In this document: positions 1 to 10,792 of the stretch, one piece after another
Layout: each line of letters opens with the position of its first letter
Position numbering within the stretch: position 1 is the first letter of the stretch
Assembly (NCBI GenBank): GCA_009760885.1
Contig: CM019693.1
Span: forward strand, 44,727,433 to 44,791,432
Length of the DNA: 64,000 nt
DNA from: Achatina immaculata
Lineage: Eukaryota > Mollusca > Gastropoda > Stylommatophora > Achatinidae
Direction of reading: 5' to 3'
The notes under the pieces: model-generated
The model's database searches: none
What the model saw: only the letters and a program-made list of their open reading frames with translations
Told to the model about the DNA's origin: nothing
Position numbers and translations under genes: made by a program

Positions 1-330
1 ACTCTCGACCTCATGTGACACAACTCACCACCCAGTTCCTGGCTTTACAACAACGTTCAGACCATTCCGTGGCCATCCATGTCATCAGACATGAACCCAG
101 TAGAACACTTATGAGATGAACTCAACAGACAAGTCCACTAGCGAGACGTCGCGCCAACCAATCTGCGACAGTTGTCTCTTGCACTGCAGGAAAAGTGGGC
201 AACCATCCCACAAGAGCAGATTCAACGGCTAATCGGATCCATGTCAAGGAGATGTCGCTCTCTGATACAAGGCCAGAGGAGGCCATATACCTTACTGAAA
301 CGGAGGCCTCAGTCGCAAAGAATAAAAGTC
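1..330 (+). pseudogene. Tc1-like DNA transposon relic, C-terminal part of transposase
   Basis: The plus-strand frame through position 100 reads PWPSMSSDMNPVEHL, then a stop where Tc1 transposases have Trp, then DEL. This is the end of the DDE/D catalytic core, with the last acidic residue in NPVEHLxDEL. Downstream it reads IPQEQIQRLIGSMSRRCRSL, the usual Tc1 C-terminus. In-frame stops at 112-114 (TGA) and 139-141 (TAG), plus a frame change before about position 65, show that it is dead. The N-terminal DNA-binding region and left terminus lie outside the window. I could not identify a right terminal inverted repeat with confidence; it would fall between about 330 and 480. The relic lies upstream of the last exon of receptor gene A, probably in its second intron. 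Confidence 0.85.
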
Positions 331-532
331 CAAACCAAATTTAATGAACATATTTCATTGTTAAAGTGTTAACGTTTCTTCATGCCAAGATTGAAACATT
401 AATTCTATAAAATAAAATTTTGATACAAGTTTGAAATTTGGTGTCCATTACGACTACAGTAGTGTTGCGGTTTTTTTTAACAGTAAAATTAATACTGAAT
501 GAAACTACAATGATTTCTCTTTCTACTTCCAG

Positions 533-1120
533 GTTAAAACTATTGTCACGAGAAAACGCGTCTGTGCCGTCATTCTCTGCACTTTCATCATTCTGACACT
601 CACTGGAACCCCGGCGTATGCTGTAAACAAGCTGGGCATGAAATTCTCTCCTTACAGAAACAAAACTCTTCTTGGACTACTTTCTACATCAGACCGTGAA
701 CAAGTGGAGAAAGTAACTTTCGCAGTCAACAATTTCATCATTCCTTTTGCTGCTTTCTTTGTCATCATCATCTGTACAGCTGTGCTGGTCACTAACTTAC
801 GGAGGGGGACAGAATGGAGAAAATCATCTGTCTCCAGTGTAAAAGCTGACATCCTCTACCGCAACCAGAAAGTGTCCAAGATGGTTGTCATGATTTCCAC
901 AGTTTTTATTTCCTGCTTTGTTCCTTTCTCCACCATCATGTTGGTGTTGGGACTAGAACCAGATCTTAGTGTCCATGGTAGAAACTTTAATGTCGTCATT
1001 GTGGTCTGTGGTATTGTTCTTCTCCTGGAATCTGCAAACTCATCTCTCAATATTTTTATCTACTATCACATGAGCGGAAACTACAGAAAAGCGTTCAATA
1101 ATATTTTCTGCCGGTCTTGA
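533..1120 (+). CDS. Chemosensory-type GPCR gene A, terminal exon 3 (TM4-TM7)
   Basis: This is the last exon of a rhodopsin-class receptor whose earlier exons lie upstream of the window. A pyrimidine-rich tract ending in AG at 531-532 marks the acceptor. The exon opens in phase 0 with VKTIVTRKRV, exactly as in genes B and C, and runs 195 codons to TGA. It carries TM4, a second extracellular loop with an NKT glycosylation site, TM5 (from about FAVNNFIIPF), a basic third intracellular loop ending YRNQKVSKM, TM6 with CFVP in place of CWxP, and TM7 with NIFIYY in place of NPxxY. No frame break is seen. I infer a plasma-membrane chemoreceptor of the expanded gastropod family. The ligand is unknown, and whether the whole gene is intact cannot be judged here. 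Confidence 0.88.
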   Translation, partial: VKTIVTRKRVCAVILCTFIILTLTGTPAYAVNKLGMKFSPYRNKTLLGLLSTSDREQVEKVTFAVNNFIIPFAAFFVIIICTAVLVTNLRRGTEWRKSSVSSVKADILYRNQKVSKMVVMISTVFISCFVPFSTIMLVLGLEPDLSVHGRNFNVVIVVCGIVLLLESANSSLNIFIYYHMSGNYRKAFNNIFCRS

Positions 1121-1454
1121 GCTCAATGATGATTTTACTAGCCTCATTTTGTGTTATTTTGCTGCATGATATCTTGCCATTGTGATATAATGCTGCAAAC
1201 TGTAATAATCAAGACGTTAAGTGAAATTGAAAATAGAAATTGTGAGAATATAAGAACTTGGATGTTATTATGTTGTCATATTGTAATAGTATGTGTTGAA
1301 TATAATTTCAACATCACACGTTTACCAAACAACGCCAATGATCGGCTGTTTATACTTTTGGTCCTATTAAGTTATGCACCTTGAACCATGAAACATGAGG
1401 TAATCCGTGCAAGTGTTTGACACCAGAATATTGAGAATCTCTCAGTGGGAGTTA
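1121..1454. other. 3' flank of gene A, AT-rich, nothing recognised
   Basis: No gene or repeat is recognised. It probably includes the 3' UTR of gene A. I see no AATAAA in this stretch; the first good AATAAA-like signal is GAAATAAATG at about 2321, beyond the following minisatellite, so the 3' UTR may read through that array. Confidence 0.4.
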
Positions 1455-2320
1455 TTTGTGACAGCCTAGGAGACTGAACAACAGAAGAGAGTAAGTATGA
1501 AGAACATGAGCTAATGTTTATGATAGACTGTGGGGCTGAGAGACAGGAGAGAGTAAGTATGAAGAACTTGAGTTATGTTTGTGACAGACTGTGGGGCTGA
1601 GAGACAGGAGAGAGTAAGTATGAAGAACTTGAGCTAATGTTTGTGATAGACTGTGGGATTGAGAGACAGGAGAGAGTAAGTATGAAGAACTTGAGTTATG
1701 TTTGTGACAGACTGTGGGGCTGTGAGACAGGAGAGAGTAAGTATGAAGAACTTGAGTTATGTTTGTGATAGACTGTGGGGCTGAGAGACAGGAGAGAGTA
1801 AGTATGAAGAACTTGAGTTATGTTTGTGACAGACTGTGGGGCTGTGAGACAGGAGAGAGTAAGTATGAAGAACTTGAGTTATGTTTGTGACAGACTGTGG
1901 GGCTGTGAGACAGGAGAGAGTAAGTATGAAGAACTTGAGTTATGTTTGTGACAGACTGTGGGGCTGTGAGACAGGAGAGAGTAAGTATGAAGAACTTGAG
2001 TTATGTTTGTGACAGACTGTGGGGCTGAGAGACAGGAGAGAGTAAGTATGAAGAACTTGAGCTAATGTTTGTGATAGACTGTGGGATTGAGAGACAGGAG
2101 AGAGTAAGTATGAAGAACTTGAGTTATGTTTATGACAGACTGTGGGGCTGTGAGACAGAAGAGAGTAAGTATGAAGAACTTGAGCTAATGTTTGTGATAG
2201 ACTGTGGGATTGAGAGACAGGAGAGAATAAGTATGAAGAACTTGAGATAATGTTTGTGATAGACTGTGGGACTGAGAGACAGGAGAGAGTAAGTATGAAG
2301 AACTTGAGCTATGCTGAGAA
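1455..2320 (+). repeat. Minisatellite, 61-62 bp unit, about 14 copies
   Basis: Successive units contain GAGAGTAAGTATGAAG, starting near 1491, 1553, 1614, 1676, 1737, 1798, 1859, 1920, 1981, 2042, 2104, 2166, 2226 and 2289, so the period is 61 or 62. Units differ at a few fixed sites (GAGCTA or GAGTTA; GTGATAG or GTGACAG). Each unit carries a strong match to the 5' splice-site consensus (AG/GTAAGT-like). Short apparent coding runs here are an effect of the periodicity. Confidence 0.95.
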
Positions 2321-2330
2321 ATAAATGTTA

Positions 2331-3254
2331 CTGTATAGTCCCGAGAGAATGTGCTATATTGTTGTTATCGGAGTGAAAGAACTACAAACTTGTCTTTGTC
2401 TACGTGAGATTATGTGTGATTTGTTGGCCTTGTTCATAACATTGGAACTGAGTCCCAGGAATGGGTACACGTCATGACGCCTTCATCCCACATCGCCTCA
2501 TCATCATCATATCCCATCCATTGAAATGTGCTTTTTGTTAACTCACCCTGCAGCCTTGGTGAATCTTACAAATTATGGATTCCCCCTCCCACCCGTACTC
2601 CGCGTATGAGATGTTGAACCGGGGGTCGGGGGGCTGACAAGAGAGTATATATCAGAACTGTTTTATATACACATATACACATGTATAAATTCTCTGTTAA
2701 AACACTGACTTAATTCGAGTTTAAGATTTATATAAAGCATATAACCAAATGAACAAACAAACAAACACAATCTGGGATTCATTTTAAACATTGCTCGTTG
2801 TCTGCAACGTCTAGTTCTTCAATTTTTAAAATAGGAAAAAGATGTTTTACTGTCAGCATAACTATAAATTAGTAGAAAATACAGGAAACAAATTAACAGG
2901 AAATATGAGAGTGAATCATCGTGTTAGGTACAAGATCAGAGTAATTCACCCCATCAGTATTATGTATGGCCTTGATATCAATGACAAATTCACAGCATTA
3001 ACAAAATAATCTAGACCTTCCGTGACAGAAATCTTGAACAAAATGGAGACTTGAAAATCGGAACAAAATTATTTCTAAAAGGTAATCTGACCGACCAATG
3101 GTCCAGCAACCGCTTAACCCCCCCCCCCCCCCTTCTCCCCACCCATTATTTTTGCTACAAAGGTCAGTGATTGAAAAAGCACAGATACCAAGATTTTCAT
3201 TCAAGGACAAGTTCTCACTATAAATATATCATGAACAGTGAAAGAGTTAACACA
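2331..3254. other. Intergenic, no gene recognised
   Basis: AT-rich spacer with a CAAA-type simple repeat near 2750, a pure C tract at about 3117-3132 and no convincing coding sequence. Confidence 0.5.
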
Positions 3255-3555
3255 AAGATATTGGACTGAAACTAAAATATCACACTGGACTAAAACTAAA
3301 AATCACACTAGACTAAAACTAAAAATCACACTAGACTAAAGCTAAAAATAACACTGGACTAAAACTAAAAAATCATTGGACTAAAACTAAAAATCACACT
3401 AGACTAAAACTAAAAATCACATTGAACTAAAACTAAAAATCACACTGGACTAAAACTAAAAATCACACTAGACTAAAACTAAAAATCACACTAGACTAAA
3501 ACCAAAAATCACACTGGACTAAAACTAAAAATCACACTAGATTAAAACTAAGATT
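3255..3555 (+). repeat. Minisatellite, about 23 bp unit, about 13 copies
   Basis: Units are built on ACTAGACTAAAACTAAAAAT followed by CAC, with ACTGGACT and ACTAGACT variants interspersed. AT-rich and non-coding. Confidence 0.9.
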
Positions 3556-3869
3556 TTAAAATCGTTTGATTTATTTACTATTCATTCTTCTTTTTTTCTC
3601 TTTTCCTAAATTTTTTTTTTATACAAAAGGACTTTGTTATGCTATACAGTAAGATGTTATTATAACTGGTTGAGAATAATTACTACGTTGAAGTTTTAGA
3701 CAAGAACAAACCAGAAATAGAAAGACGATCTCTAATCTGTGGTGGAAAAGGCGGTCAGAATTTTAAAAGTCCGACATTTTGAGAACTAATAAAATCGTTT
3801 GTTAACATTTTTTTTTACTAGTTAAAAAAGTAGGGTCGCTTACAGAGTTTGGAAATAAAAACTTTTATG

Positions 3870-5618
3870 TACGCTCTTCTGAAAAAAAAAATGAATCACA
3901 AATATACAGAAGTAGACTTCGAACCTGGAAAATGTTATTTTCAACACAAAATGCGATTTGATTGTTGAAAAGGTTCTAAGGACTGTAACAGCCGGAGATA
4001 GAGTGGGGGATACGCTCTCCACTCCAATTAAGTGTCTCCAAGGCATGCGTCTCTAATAGCCCCTGACAGTCCAAGTCCTTCTCGTGGCGGAACTGTTTAA
4101 ACTGACAGGAGAAGGGGCGAAAGGCGAATATCTGGCGCCTGAAAACCAGACGCTTCGGGTAGACAAGACTCTTTTGTCTTGGTTGGTAGCTCATCTAGGC
4201 GAAGAAAACTCTGATTTCAAACCCCCTGCTCGCTGCTGGCAAAATTCTTCAGCTGCCGTGCGTGGGGTGAAACTCCTCCAGGCCAATGAAAAAAAAAATG
4301 CGATTAAGGTTGCCGCTCGGCACCACTGTGGAAAAGGTGATGGAAAGGATTAAATGAAGTAACCAGTAGTCTCCCGGTCAGGGCTACTCATATCACGGCA
4401 CCTCTGCTCTAGAGGCCGGCTACGTCCTTTATACACCCATACTGGCTCAAATGCCTAAACAGCCTTAACTCAGAAGTTAAACTAAGACTCTGCTGCCGAT
4501 ATTCTTCGGCTGCCGCGAGTGTGGTGAAATTCCTCCAGCCCAATGAAGAAAAATGCGATCAGGGTTGCCGCGCGGCACAGATGTTAAAAAGGTGACGGAA
4601 AGGATTAAGTAAAGTTTAATCGGTATGGCCAGTAGACTCGCGGTGAGGGCTACTCATACCACGGCACCTCTGCTCTAGAGGCCGGCCACGTCCTATATAC
4701 ACTCATACTGTGACGATACACTTAAACTGGCTTAACCCAGGGGTGAAACTTACAAGTGGCGATGATTCGTCCTCCTCGATAAAAGCTCTGTCCTGGTCAC
4801 CACCAGGAAGGTTAGCGGGCACGACCACAAAACGCTGAAGTCAGAGACACTGGACCAGTGCAGTCTAGATAGGGAACCACCTCTCACCCGGCGGGGATAT
4901 ATTCATACCCAAATCACGTTGAGGTTTTCCTGTGAGAAAGTCCAAGTCTGGTCTGGATGGGCAATCACCTCTCACCCGGCGGGAATATACTGATATCCAA
5001 AACACGTCGAGGTTTTCCGGTGAGGAAGTCCAACTCTAGATGAAACTGATGCAACGAAAACCACAGTGTCACGCAATCCCGCTTCTACGACCCACTAAAA
5101 ATTCAGGCCCAAGCCCCACGAAACTTTGAACCTCTTGTGGTCCTCTCGAGGACCATAGGAGTAAATTCAGTAGGATCACGGGGCGATCTTGGTGGTTGAA
5201 GCGTACGAAGAAGAAGAAAATTGGTAAAAAACACAACCAGAGAAAGTCTCATAAGTGAAAATAATATTTCCATTTATTTTGTCCAGAGGGAAACATTGAC
5301 ATTTGCGAATGCAGTAATTATATGTAAAGCGTATGCACTTCAACGTATATAAAAACTAGGTAAAACTTTATATACGCCCATATTTTTCACAGACATAAAA
5401 CATTATGAAATACTGAAGCAGTAATGATTTTATTTTGGCTATAAAAGATTTTAATGGATTTAATCTTCAGTTTTTCTTTGCTCTGTGCATGTAACATTCT
5501 GAGCTTGAACACAAGCTATTTCAGGAAGAAATGGATGTCTTTAAACGTTTATTGTAATCATTATCAAATAGTAACAATTCGCTTGTGATCGTTAAGAGTT
5601 TCTGTAATATATTTTCTG
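3870..5618 (+). repeat. Large tandem duplication, copy 1 (1749 bp)
   Basis: This segment is followed immediately by a near-identical second copy at a constant offset of 1749 bp. Inside are two older imperfect duplications. One is of about 265 bp (modules at about 4230-4490 and 4492-4720, each with CACGGCACCTCTGCTCTAGA). The other is of about 90 bp (4862-4950 and 4952-5035, each with CCTCTCACCCGGCGGG). Toward the right is a run GAAGAAGAAGAAAA near 5210, which looks like a retroposon tail. It is GC-richer than its surroundings. I infer a non-autonomous retroposon or the 5' region of a non-LTR element; the family is not identified. The 89-codon open frame at 4084-4353 is not supported as a gene. 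Confidence 0.85.
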
Positions 5619-7368
5619 TACGCTCTTCTGAAAAAAAAAATGAATCACAAATATACAGAAGTAGACTTCGAACCTGGAAAATGTTATTTTCAACACAAAA
5701 TGCGATTTGATTGTTGAAAAGGTTCTAAGGACTGTAACAGCCGGAGATAGAGTGGGGGATACGCTCTCCACTCCAATTAAGTGTCTCCAAGGCATGCGTC
5801 TCTAATAGCCCCTGACAGTCCAAGTCCTTCTCGTGGCGGAACTGTTTAAACTGACAGGAGAAGGGGCGAAAGGCGAATATCTGGCGCCTGAAAACCAGAC
5901 GCTTCGGGTAGACAAGACTCTTTTGTCTTGGTTGGTAGCTCATCTAGGCGAAGAAAACTCTGATTTCAAACCCCCTGCTCGCTGCTGGCAAAATTCTTCA
6001 GCTGCCGTGCGTGGGGTGAAACTCCTCCAGGCCAATGAAAAAAAAAATGCGATTAAGGTTGCCGCTCGGCACCACTGTGGAAAAGGTGATGGAAAGGATT
6101 AAATGAAGTAACCAGTAGTCTCCCGGTCAGGGCTACTCATATCACGGCACCTCTGCTCTAGAGGCCGGCTACGTCCTTTATACACCCATACTGGCTCAAA
6201 TGCCTAAACAGCCTTAACTCAGAAGTTAAACTAAGACTCTGCTGCCGATATTCTTCGGCTGCCGCGAGTGTGGTGAAATTCCTCCAGCCCAATGAAGAAA
6301 AATGCGATCAGGGTTGCCGCGCGGCACAGATGTTAAAAAGGTGACGGAAAGGATTAAGTAAAGTTTAATCGGTATGGCCAGTAGACTCGCGGTGAGGGCT
6401 ACTCATACCACGGCACCTCTGCTCTAGAGGCCGGCCACGTCCTATATACACTCATACTGTGACGATACACTTAAACTGGCTTAACCCAGGGGTGAAACTT
6501 ACAAGTGGCGATGATTCGTCCTCCTCGATAAAAGCTCTGTCCTGGTCACCACCAGGAAGGTTAGCGGGCACGACCACAAAACGCTGAAGTCAGAGACACT
6601 GGACCAGTGCAGTCTAGATAGGGAACCACCTCTCACCCGGCGGGGATATATTCATACCCAAATCACGTTGAGGTTTTCCTGTGAGAAAGTCCAAGTCTGG
6701 TCTGGATGGGCAATCACCTCTCACCCGGCGGGAATATACTGATATCCAAAACACGTCGAGGTTTTCCGGTGAGGAAGTCCAACTCTAGATGAAACTGATG
6801 CAACGAAAACCACAGTGTCACGCAATCCCGCTTCTACGACCCACTAAAAATTCAGGCCCAAGCCCCACGAAACTTTGAACCTCTTGTGGTCCTCTCGAGG
6901 ACCATAGGAGTAAATTCAGTAGGATCACGGGGCGATCTTGGTGGTTGAAGCGTACGAAGAAGAAGAAAATTGGTAAAAAACACAACCAGAGAAAGTCTCA
7001 TAAGTGAAAAATAATATTTCCATTTATTTTGTCCAGAGGGAAACATTGACATTTGCGAATGCAGTAATTATATGTAAAGCGTATGCACTTCAACGTATAT
7101 AAAAACTAGGTAAAACTTTATATACGCCCATATTTTTCACAGACATAAAACATTATGAAATACTGAAGCAGTAATGATTTTATTTTGGCTATAAAAGATT
7201 TTAATGGATTTAATCTTCAGTTTTTCTTTGCTCTGTGCATGTAACATTCTGAGCTTGAACACAAGCTATTTCAGGAAGAAATGGATGTCTTTAAACGTTT
7301 ATTGTAATCATTATCAAATAGTAACAATTCGCTTGTGATCGTTAAGAGTTTCTGTAATATATTTTCTG
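5619..7368 (+). repeat. Large tandem duplication, copy 2 (1750 bp)
   Basis: The sequence matches copy 1 almost base for base. The one difference I noticed is an extra A in the run at about 7007. The copies abut with the shared bases TGTACGC at the junction, the start of copy 1 being ATGTACGC. Such identity implies a very recent tandem duplication, ongoing conversion, or an assembly error. Confidence 0.92.
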
Positions 7369-7772
7369 TTACACATAATAGCCAGACATATAGAGACGCT
7401 CAAAAATTAGACGTAAATGAAAGTAATGTAGATAATGAAAGTAAAACAAAGCGGACTTTTTTAAAATGAAGTTTATTTGTCTGATAGTTACAAATCGTGT
7501 GCAAATGACGTGAGGTGAGGATGAATGCCCGTGAAGTGAAATAATGAAATGGTGGGCTTTAACAAAGCATGAGATGATAGTGATTTGGATGATAGGTACA
7601 TCTGAGTGCATGTTTATATAAAAACATGGTTATATAATACCCAACGTTTTGAAACTAAAACTGCGTCGTTGTCAAACCTGCATACACACACACACAAAAC
7701 AAAAAGGACTTCAATATTCCAAGTAGGTGTTAAAAACTACCGGAAAGCCTTAACAATTTGTTTTGGAAGATG
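7369..7772. repeat. Dispersed-repeat relic (about 7480-7600), otherwise unassigned
   Basis: About 7490-7570 is similar, in reverse orientation, to two modules inside the retroposon at 46009-46862: shared blocks include ATGAAATGGTGGGCTTT and a GACGTGAGGTGAGGATGA-like run. The rest is AT-rich with a short CA repeat at 7684-7699. No gene is recognised. Confidence 0.55.
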
Positions 7773-7773
7773 G

Positions 7774-8950
7774 TCAGAAAAATTTCTGGTGTAAAAACTT
7801 TGTTATCAAACATGGCCAGATAAGAGATCTAAATTCTGCTAGGAGGATGATGGACTGTTCATGGCTGTCTGCTACTGTTCGAGGGATGGTGTTCAACATG
7901 ACTGCTCTATACATGTCTACTGTCTGTGTTGTTCTTGTTGTTATCTCGTGAGTCAACAGTTTAAAAGCTAAAGAAACAGTTTTGCACTCAAAGAAGATGT
8001 GCTCTTCTGTTTCCTGTGTCTTTGTTCTACATAGTCTACATCTGATCAGTCTGTTGGATCTGCGGGCGACTCCTTGTGTGGTCGGTGTTGTGTTGAACAA
8101 TAGTCTGTATGTTATCTCTCGTGCACTTGGCGTGATTCCCTTCTTGTGTAGGTTTTGAAATGATTGTGTGTAGTCAGTAATGAAGTATTTGTATCCTCTC
8201 TTTATTCTGTCCTGTAATGGTGGCTCCTGTTTTCTGACCAGATATTTGTATATTCCTGATGTTTTCATGTGTATTAAATGTTCATGTCCAGTGACACTTT
8301 GTATGCATTGTCTGTAGAAGAGCGGTATAGTGCCAAAGTGATGGGGATGTGCATTGTTTAATTTACTAAGTTTGATTAGCCTTAGCCCTACGTAGTAGTG
8401 GGCTAGTGTATGTTTGTGTGGCTGTTGGATGATTTGTCCCACATATTTAATTCTGAGTGCCTGGATCTTTGTTGATATGTCTTGTAGGGAGATGCCCCCT
8501 CTGTTCTTATCTTGCATCAAGGTTTTCCGGATGCTGTGTACTGTGTGTCGGAAAATAAAGTCGCTAATCATGTCTAGAATATTCTGAATAGAGGATATAT
8601 TGGAGGGGAAGAAGATTGTGTCGTCAGCGTAGGCCAACGATTTTCTCTCTCCCATGCCAGGAATAAAGATTCCTTTGACTAGTGTCTCCTGTCTGATTTT
8701 CTCCAGGAGTGGCTCTAGAGTTAGCACATACAACAGGGGTGAGAGTTGGCAACCCTGACGTACAGATCTGGTTAACCGGAATGGTTCACTTAGGGTGTGG
8801 TTTATTAAAAGTCTGCTTCCTGGTTTGTTGTATAGAACTTTGATCCAGTCTGTGATGTAGTCCCCAAGATTACATTTGGACAAGGTTTTCTGGAGGAAAG
8901 AATGGGAAACTCTGTCGAAAGCCTTCTCCTGGTCCAGCGATAAGATTGCT
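7774..8950 (-). pseudogene. Tx1/L1-like LINE reverse transcriptase, internally deleted and 5' truncated
   Basis: Read on the minus strand, the frame opens inside RT motif A (LDQEKAFDRVSH), continues with SVRQGCQLSPLLYVLTLEP (motif B) and AYADDTIFF (motif C, intact Asp pair), then passes into GGISLQDISTKIQALRIKYV. The segment between motif C and GGISL is much shorter than in L1/Tx1-type proteins, so I infer an internal deletion. The C-terminal part has a CxxC...H zinc-knuckle-like end (CRLCRTKTQETEEHIFFEC). The endonuclease and the RT N-terminus are missing. At 369 codons from the internal Met it remains open, which suggests recent insertion. It cannot encode a complete retrotransposon protein. 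Confidence 0.88.
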
Positions 8951-9133
8951 GACTGGCACCAGACATGGCAGGAGACCGTGTGTATGTTTGTCTAGTTGGT
9001 ACCTGCTAGAGAGAATGAATCTAAGCTACGGAATTTCTGTGTGTCACGACCTCGTTTCTTTCCGGGTGTCACGATCTCTCATGTCTGCTGAGCAGTTACT
9101 AAAGACTATGTCAACAAAACACCTTTTTTGGGG

Positions 9134-9225
9134 TGCTAGTTGGCTAAGTCGATAGTACGCTGTTCTCTCGTGGCTAGACGGCTGCTCGTCCTACCGGAGT
9201 CCGTGTTCGAATCCCAGCTAATTCT
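9134..9225 (+). mobile_element. tRNA-derived SINE head (pol III box A and box B)
   Basis: TGGCTAAGTCG at 9141-9151 matches the box A consensus TRGYNNANNNG, and GTTCGAATC at 9205-9213 matches box B GWTCGANNC. Box spacing is about 64 bases, longer than a standard tRNA but compatible with one with a long variable arm. The flanks do not form a seven-pair acceptor stem and only about three of five T-stem pairs form, so it is not a working tRNA gene. The 3' limit of the SINE is not determined. Confidence 0.6.
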
Positions 9226-9356
9226 CTTGTGATTTTTCTTTCTCTCACGTCTCACTAAAGTGCTTTGTCTATGATTTTTTCGAGGTTTAATCCTACAATA
9301 TTTGTTCTCTTACTTTACCGTACCAAAATCTCGTAGTTTCCTATTTATAAAAAATT

Positions 9357-9452
9357 GTTCCTATTTCTGGCCTGTTCTTATAGAAAGGTAAAACCTCATC
9401 AAGGCTCCTATTTCTGGCCTGTTCTTATAGAAAGGTAAAACCTCATCAAAGC
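9357..9452 (+). repeat. Two-copy direct repeat, 47 bp period
   Basis: CTATTTCTGGCCTGTTCTTA starts at 9361 and again at 9408, followed in both by a shared AGAAAGGTAAAACCTCATCA-type run. Confidence 0.9.
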
Positions 9453-9474
9453 ACCTATTAACCGTCATTACATT

Positions 9475-9880
9475 CGAAGTTTTTCCCTGGCGCACGAACA
9501 TGCTGGTCTCGGGCTCCTTCTACCGCTGGAAGGTTTCCTGGATGTCGGTTTGGCCGAGGTTGTCCCGCACAACCTATGAGACTGTCTAGATGTCCTCGGT
9601 GTTCTCAAAACGACACTCTTTCAGCTCATCTTCAGTTTTGGGAACAGCAAAGTGTCAGGTTCGGCGAAGAAGAAGATTGTGGGACTTCAACCATGTTGAT
9701 TGTGGCCAGAAACTTCTGTGTGTTGAGCGCACTGTGAGACGTGGCGTTGTCATGGTGAAGCAGTCAAAGCTTTTCTCGCTACAGATCTGGGCGTTGTCAT
9801 GGTGAAGCAGCCAAAGTTTTCCTCTCTACAGATCTGGGCGTTGTCATGGTGAAGCAGCACAAGTTTTCCCCGTTAGAGAT
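9475..9880 (-). pseudogene. mariner-family transposase relic with triplicated catalytic block
   Basis: The minus strand reads LLHHDNA, then HSALNTQKFLATINMVEVPQ, then SSSSPNL. This is the region of the second catalytic Asp and the YSPDL block of mariner-type transposases. Further on, ENTEDI matches the usual H/RFxxxEEIQ segment. Stops and frame shifts are frequent. The segment carrying the HHDN motif is repeated three times with a 47-bp period (starts near 9744, 9791 and 9838). No terminal inverted repeats were recognised. Confidence 0.75.
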
Positions 9881-9924
9881 CGGGGCGTAAATATGGCATG
9901 CCTGTGGCCAACTAAGAGATTGCT

Positions 9925-9976
9925 CACCAAACATCCAATGAATCTTTGCTAGAACATCCAATGAATCTTTGCTAGG
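9925..9976 (+). repeat. Short direct duplication, about 24 bp
   Basis: ACATCCAATGAATCTTTGCT occurs twice back to back within this interval. Confidence 0.85.
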
Positions 9977-10709
9977 GTTTATGTTGTTGTGTGTCAGAGA
10001 TTTGGTAAAAATATGATACAAATCGCTATTTTATTTTTTTATTTTTTGTTACATCCATCTTGGAAATCTCTAGACTAGGAGGGCATGCCCTACTCTCTAG
10101 GTAAGCTTAGCCCTGCACCACGTGACACACTGATTCACACCCCATGCTAGTATCGCCACCTGGTGTTGCATTGCCCTGTTCTGACACGTTTAGGGCTTTC
10201 TGACTCAGTCCCGAACATTTCCGATTACACAGCGTGTTAAAACATTTCTTCTAGACTTACCAATAACATTATTGAACGTATTAAAATAGCTGAAGTCTGA
10301 CTATCAGTGAACTTATTATTGTCTTTTTTTTTCTTAAAATTATTTTAACTCCAGATAAGCATGATTTACAGATGTACTTACAAGTAAATGTGACTGATTG
10401 GTCAACAATAACCTGCTAGAAGGAACGTTTATTTGTCAAGACCTGAAGACTAACATTCTCTTTTAGTCTAAGGGCATTGTGCTGGAGGTGTGGTGATGTG
10501 GGTTACGGTGAAAATCTTTCTCTTTTGAATCGTCTCTTGATCTTGAGATACTGTCAGTGCATCTACTCTCTGTCAGATCAGTTAAATTGGCTTTAAGATA
10601 ATTACGCCTTCACCTATAAATCTGACGAGCAGCATAACGGAGAGAGAAAAAAAAAGAAGGAATAAAACTGTTGGTCAATCAAAAATTGACATTGACATAC
10701 ACTAAAGCG
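9977..10709. other. Upstream flank of gene B, no gene recognised
   Basis: AT-rich sequence between the mariner relic and gene B. CTATAAAT near 10615 is a possible TATA-like element about 175 bases upstream of the start codon, but nothing else supports it as a promoter. Confidence 0.35.
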
Positions 10710-10760
10710 ATTATTTAACACTGAAGCTAAGGACTTTCTTCAGTAACAGATATTTTAAAA
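10710..10760 (+). promoter_or_regulatory. Conserved leader block upstream of gene B start codon
   Basis: CTAAGGACTTTCTTCAG followed by YAACAGATA is shared with the same position upstream of gene C (about 41672-41698), although the rest of the flanks differ. It lies about 40-70 bases before the ATG. The pyrimidine run ending in CAG also looks like a 3' splice acceptor, so it may be the acceptor of a 5' UTR intron rather than a promoter element. The conservation is seen directly; the function is inferred. Confidence 0.5.
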
Positions 10761-10792
10761 CTGACTCAGTAAGAAGTTGTTCTCCTTCAAAC

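Noticed and set aside
1455..2320. A ladder of splice donors like that in gene C
   Set aside because: GTAAGT occurs in every unit, but the array lies downstream of the last exon of gene A and shares no sequence with an exon end, so a splicing role is not supported.
4084..4353. An 89-codon protein present identically in both 1.75-kb copies (also 5833-6102)
   Set aside because: Identity reflects the recent duplication; the frame lies in a repeat module that recurs in decayed form nearby and has no recognisable domain.
7774..8883. An intact host gene of 369 codons
   Set aside because: RT motifs A-C and a LINE-type C-terminus identify it as a truncated, internally deleted retrotransposon.
9134..9225. 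A functional tRNA gene
   Set aside because: Boxes A and B match but acceptor and T stems do not pair.
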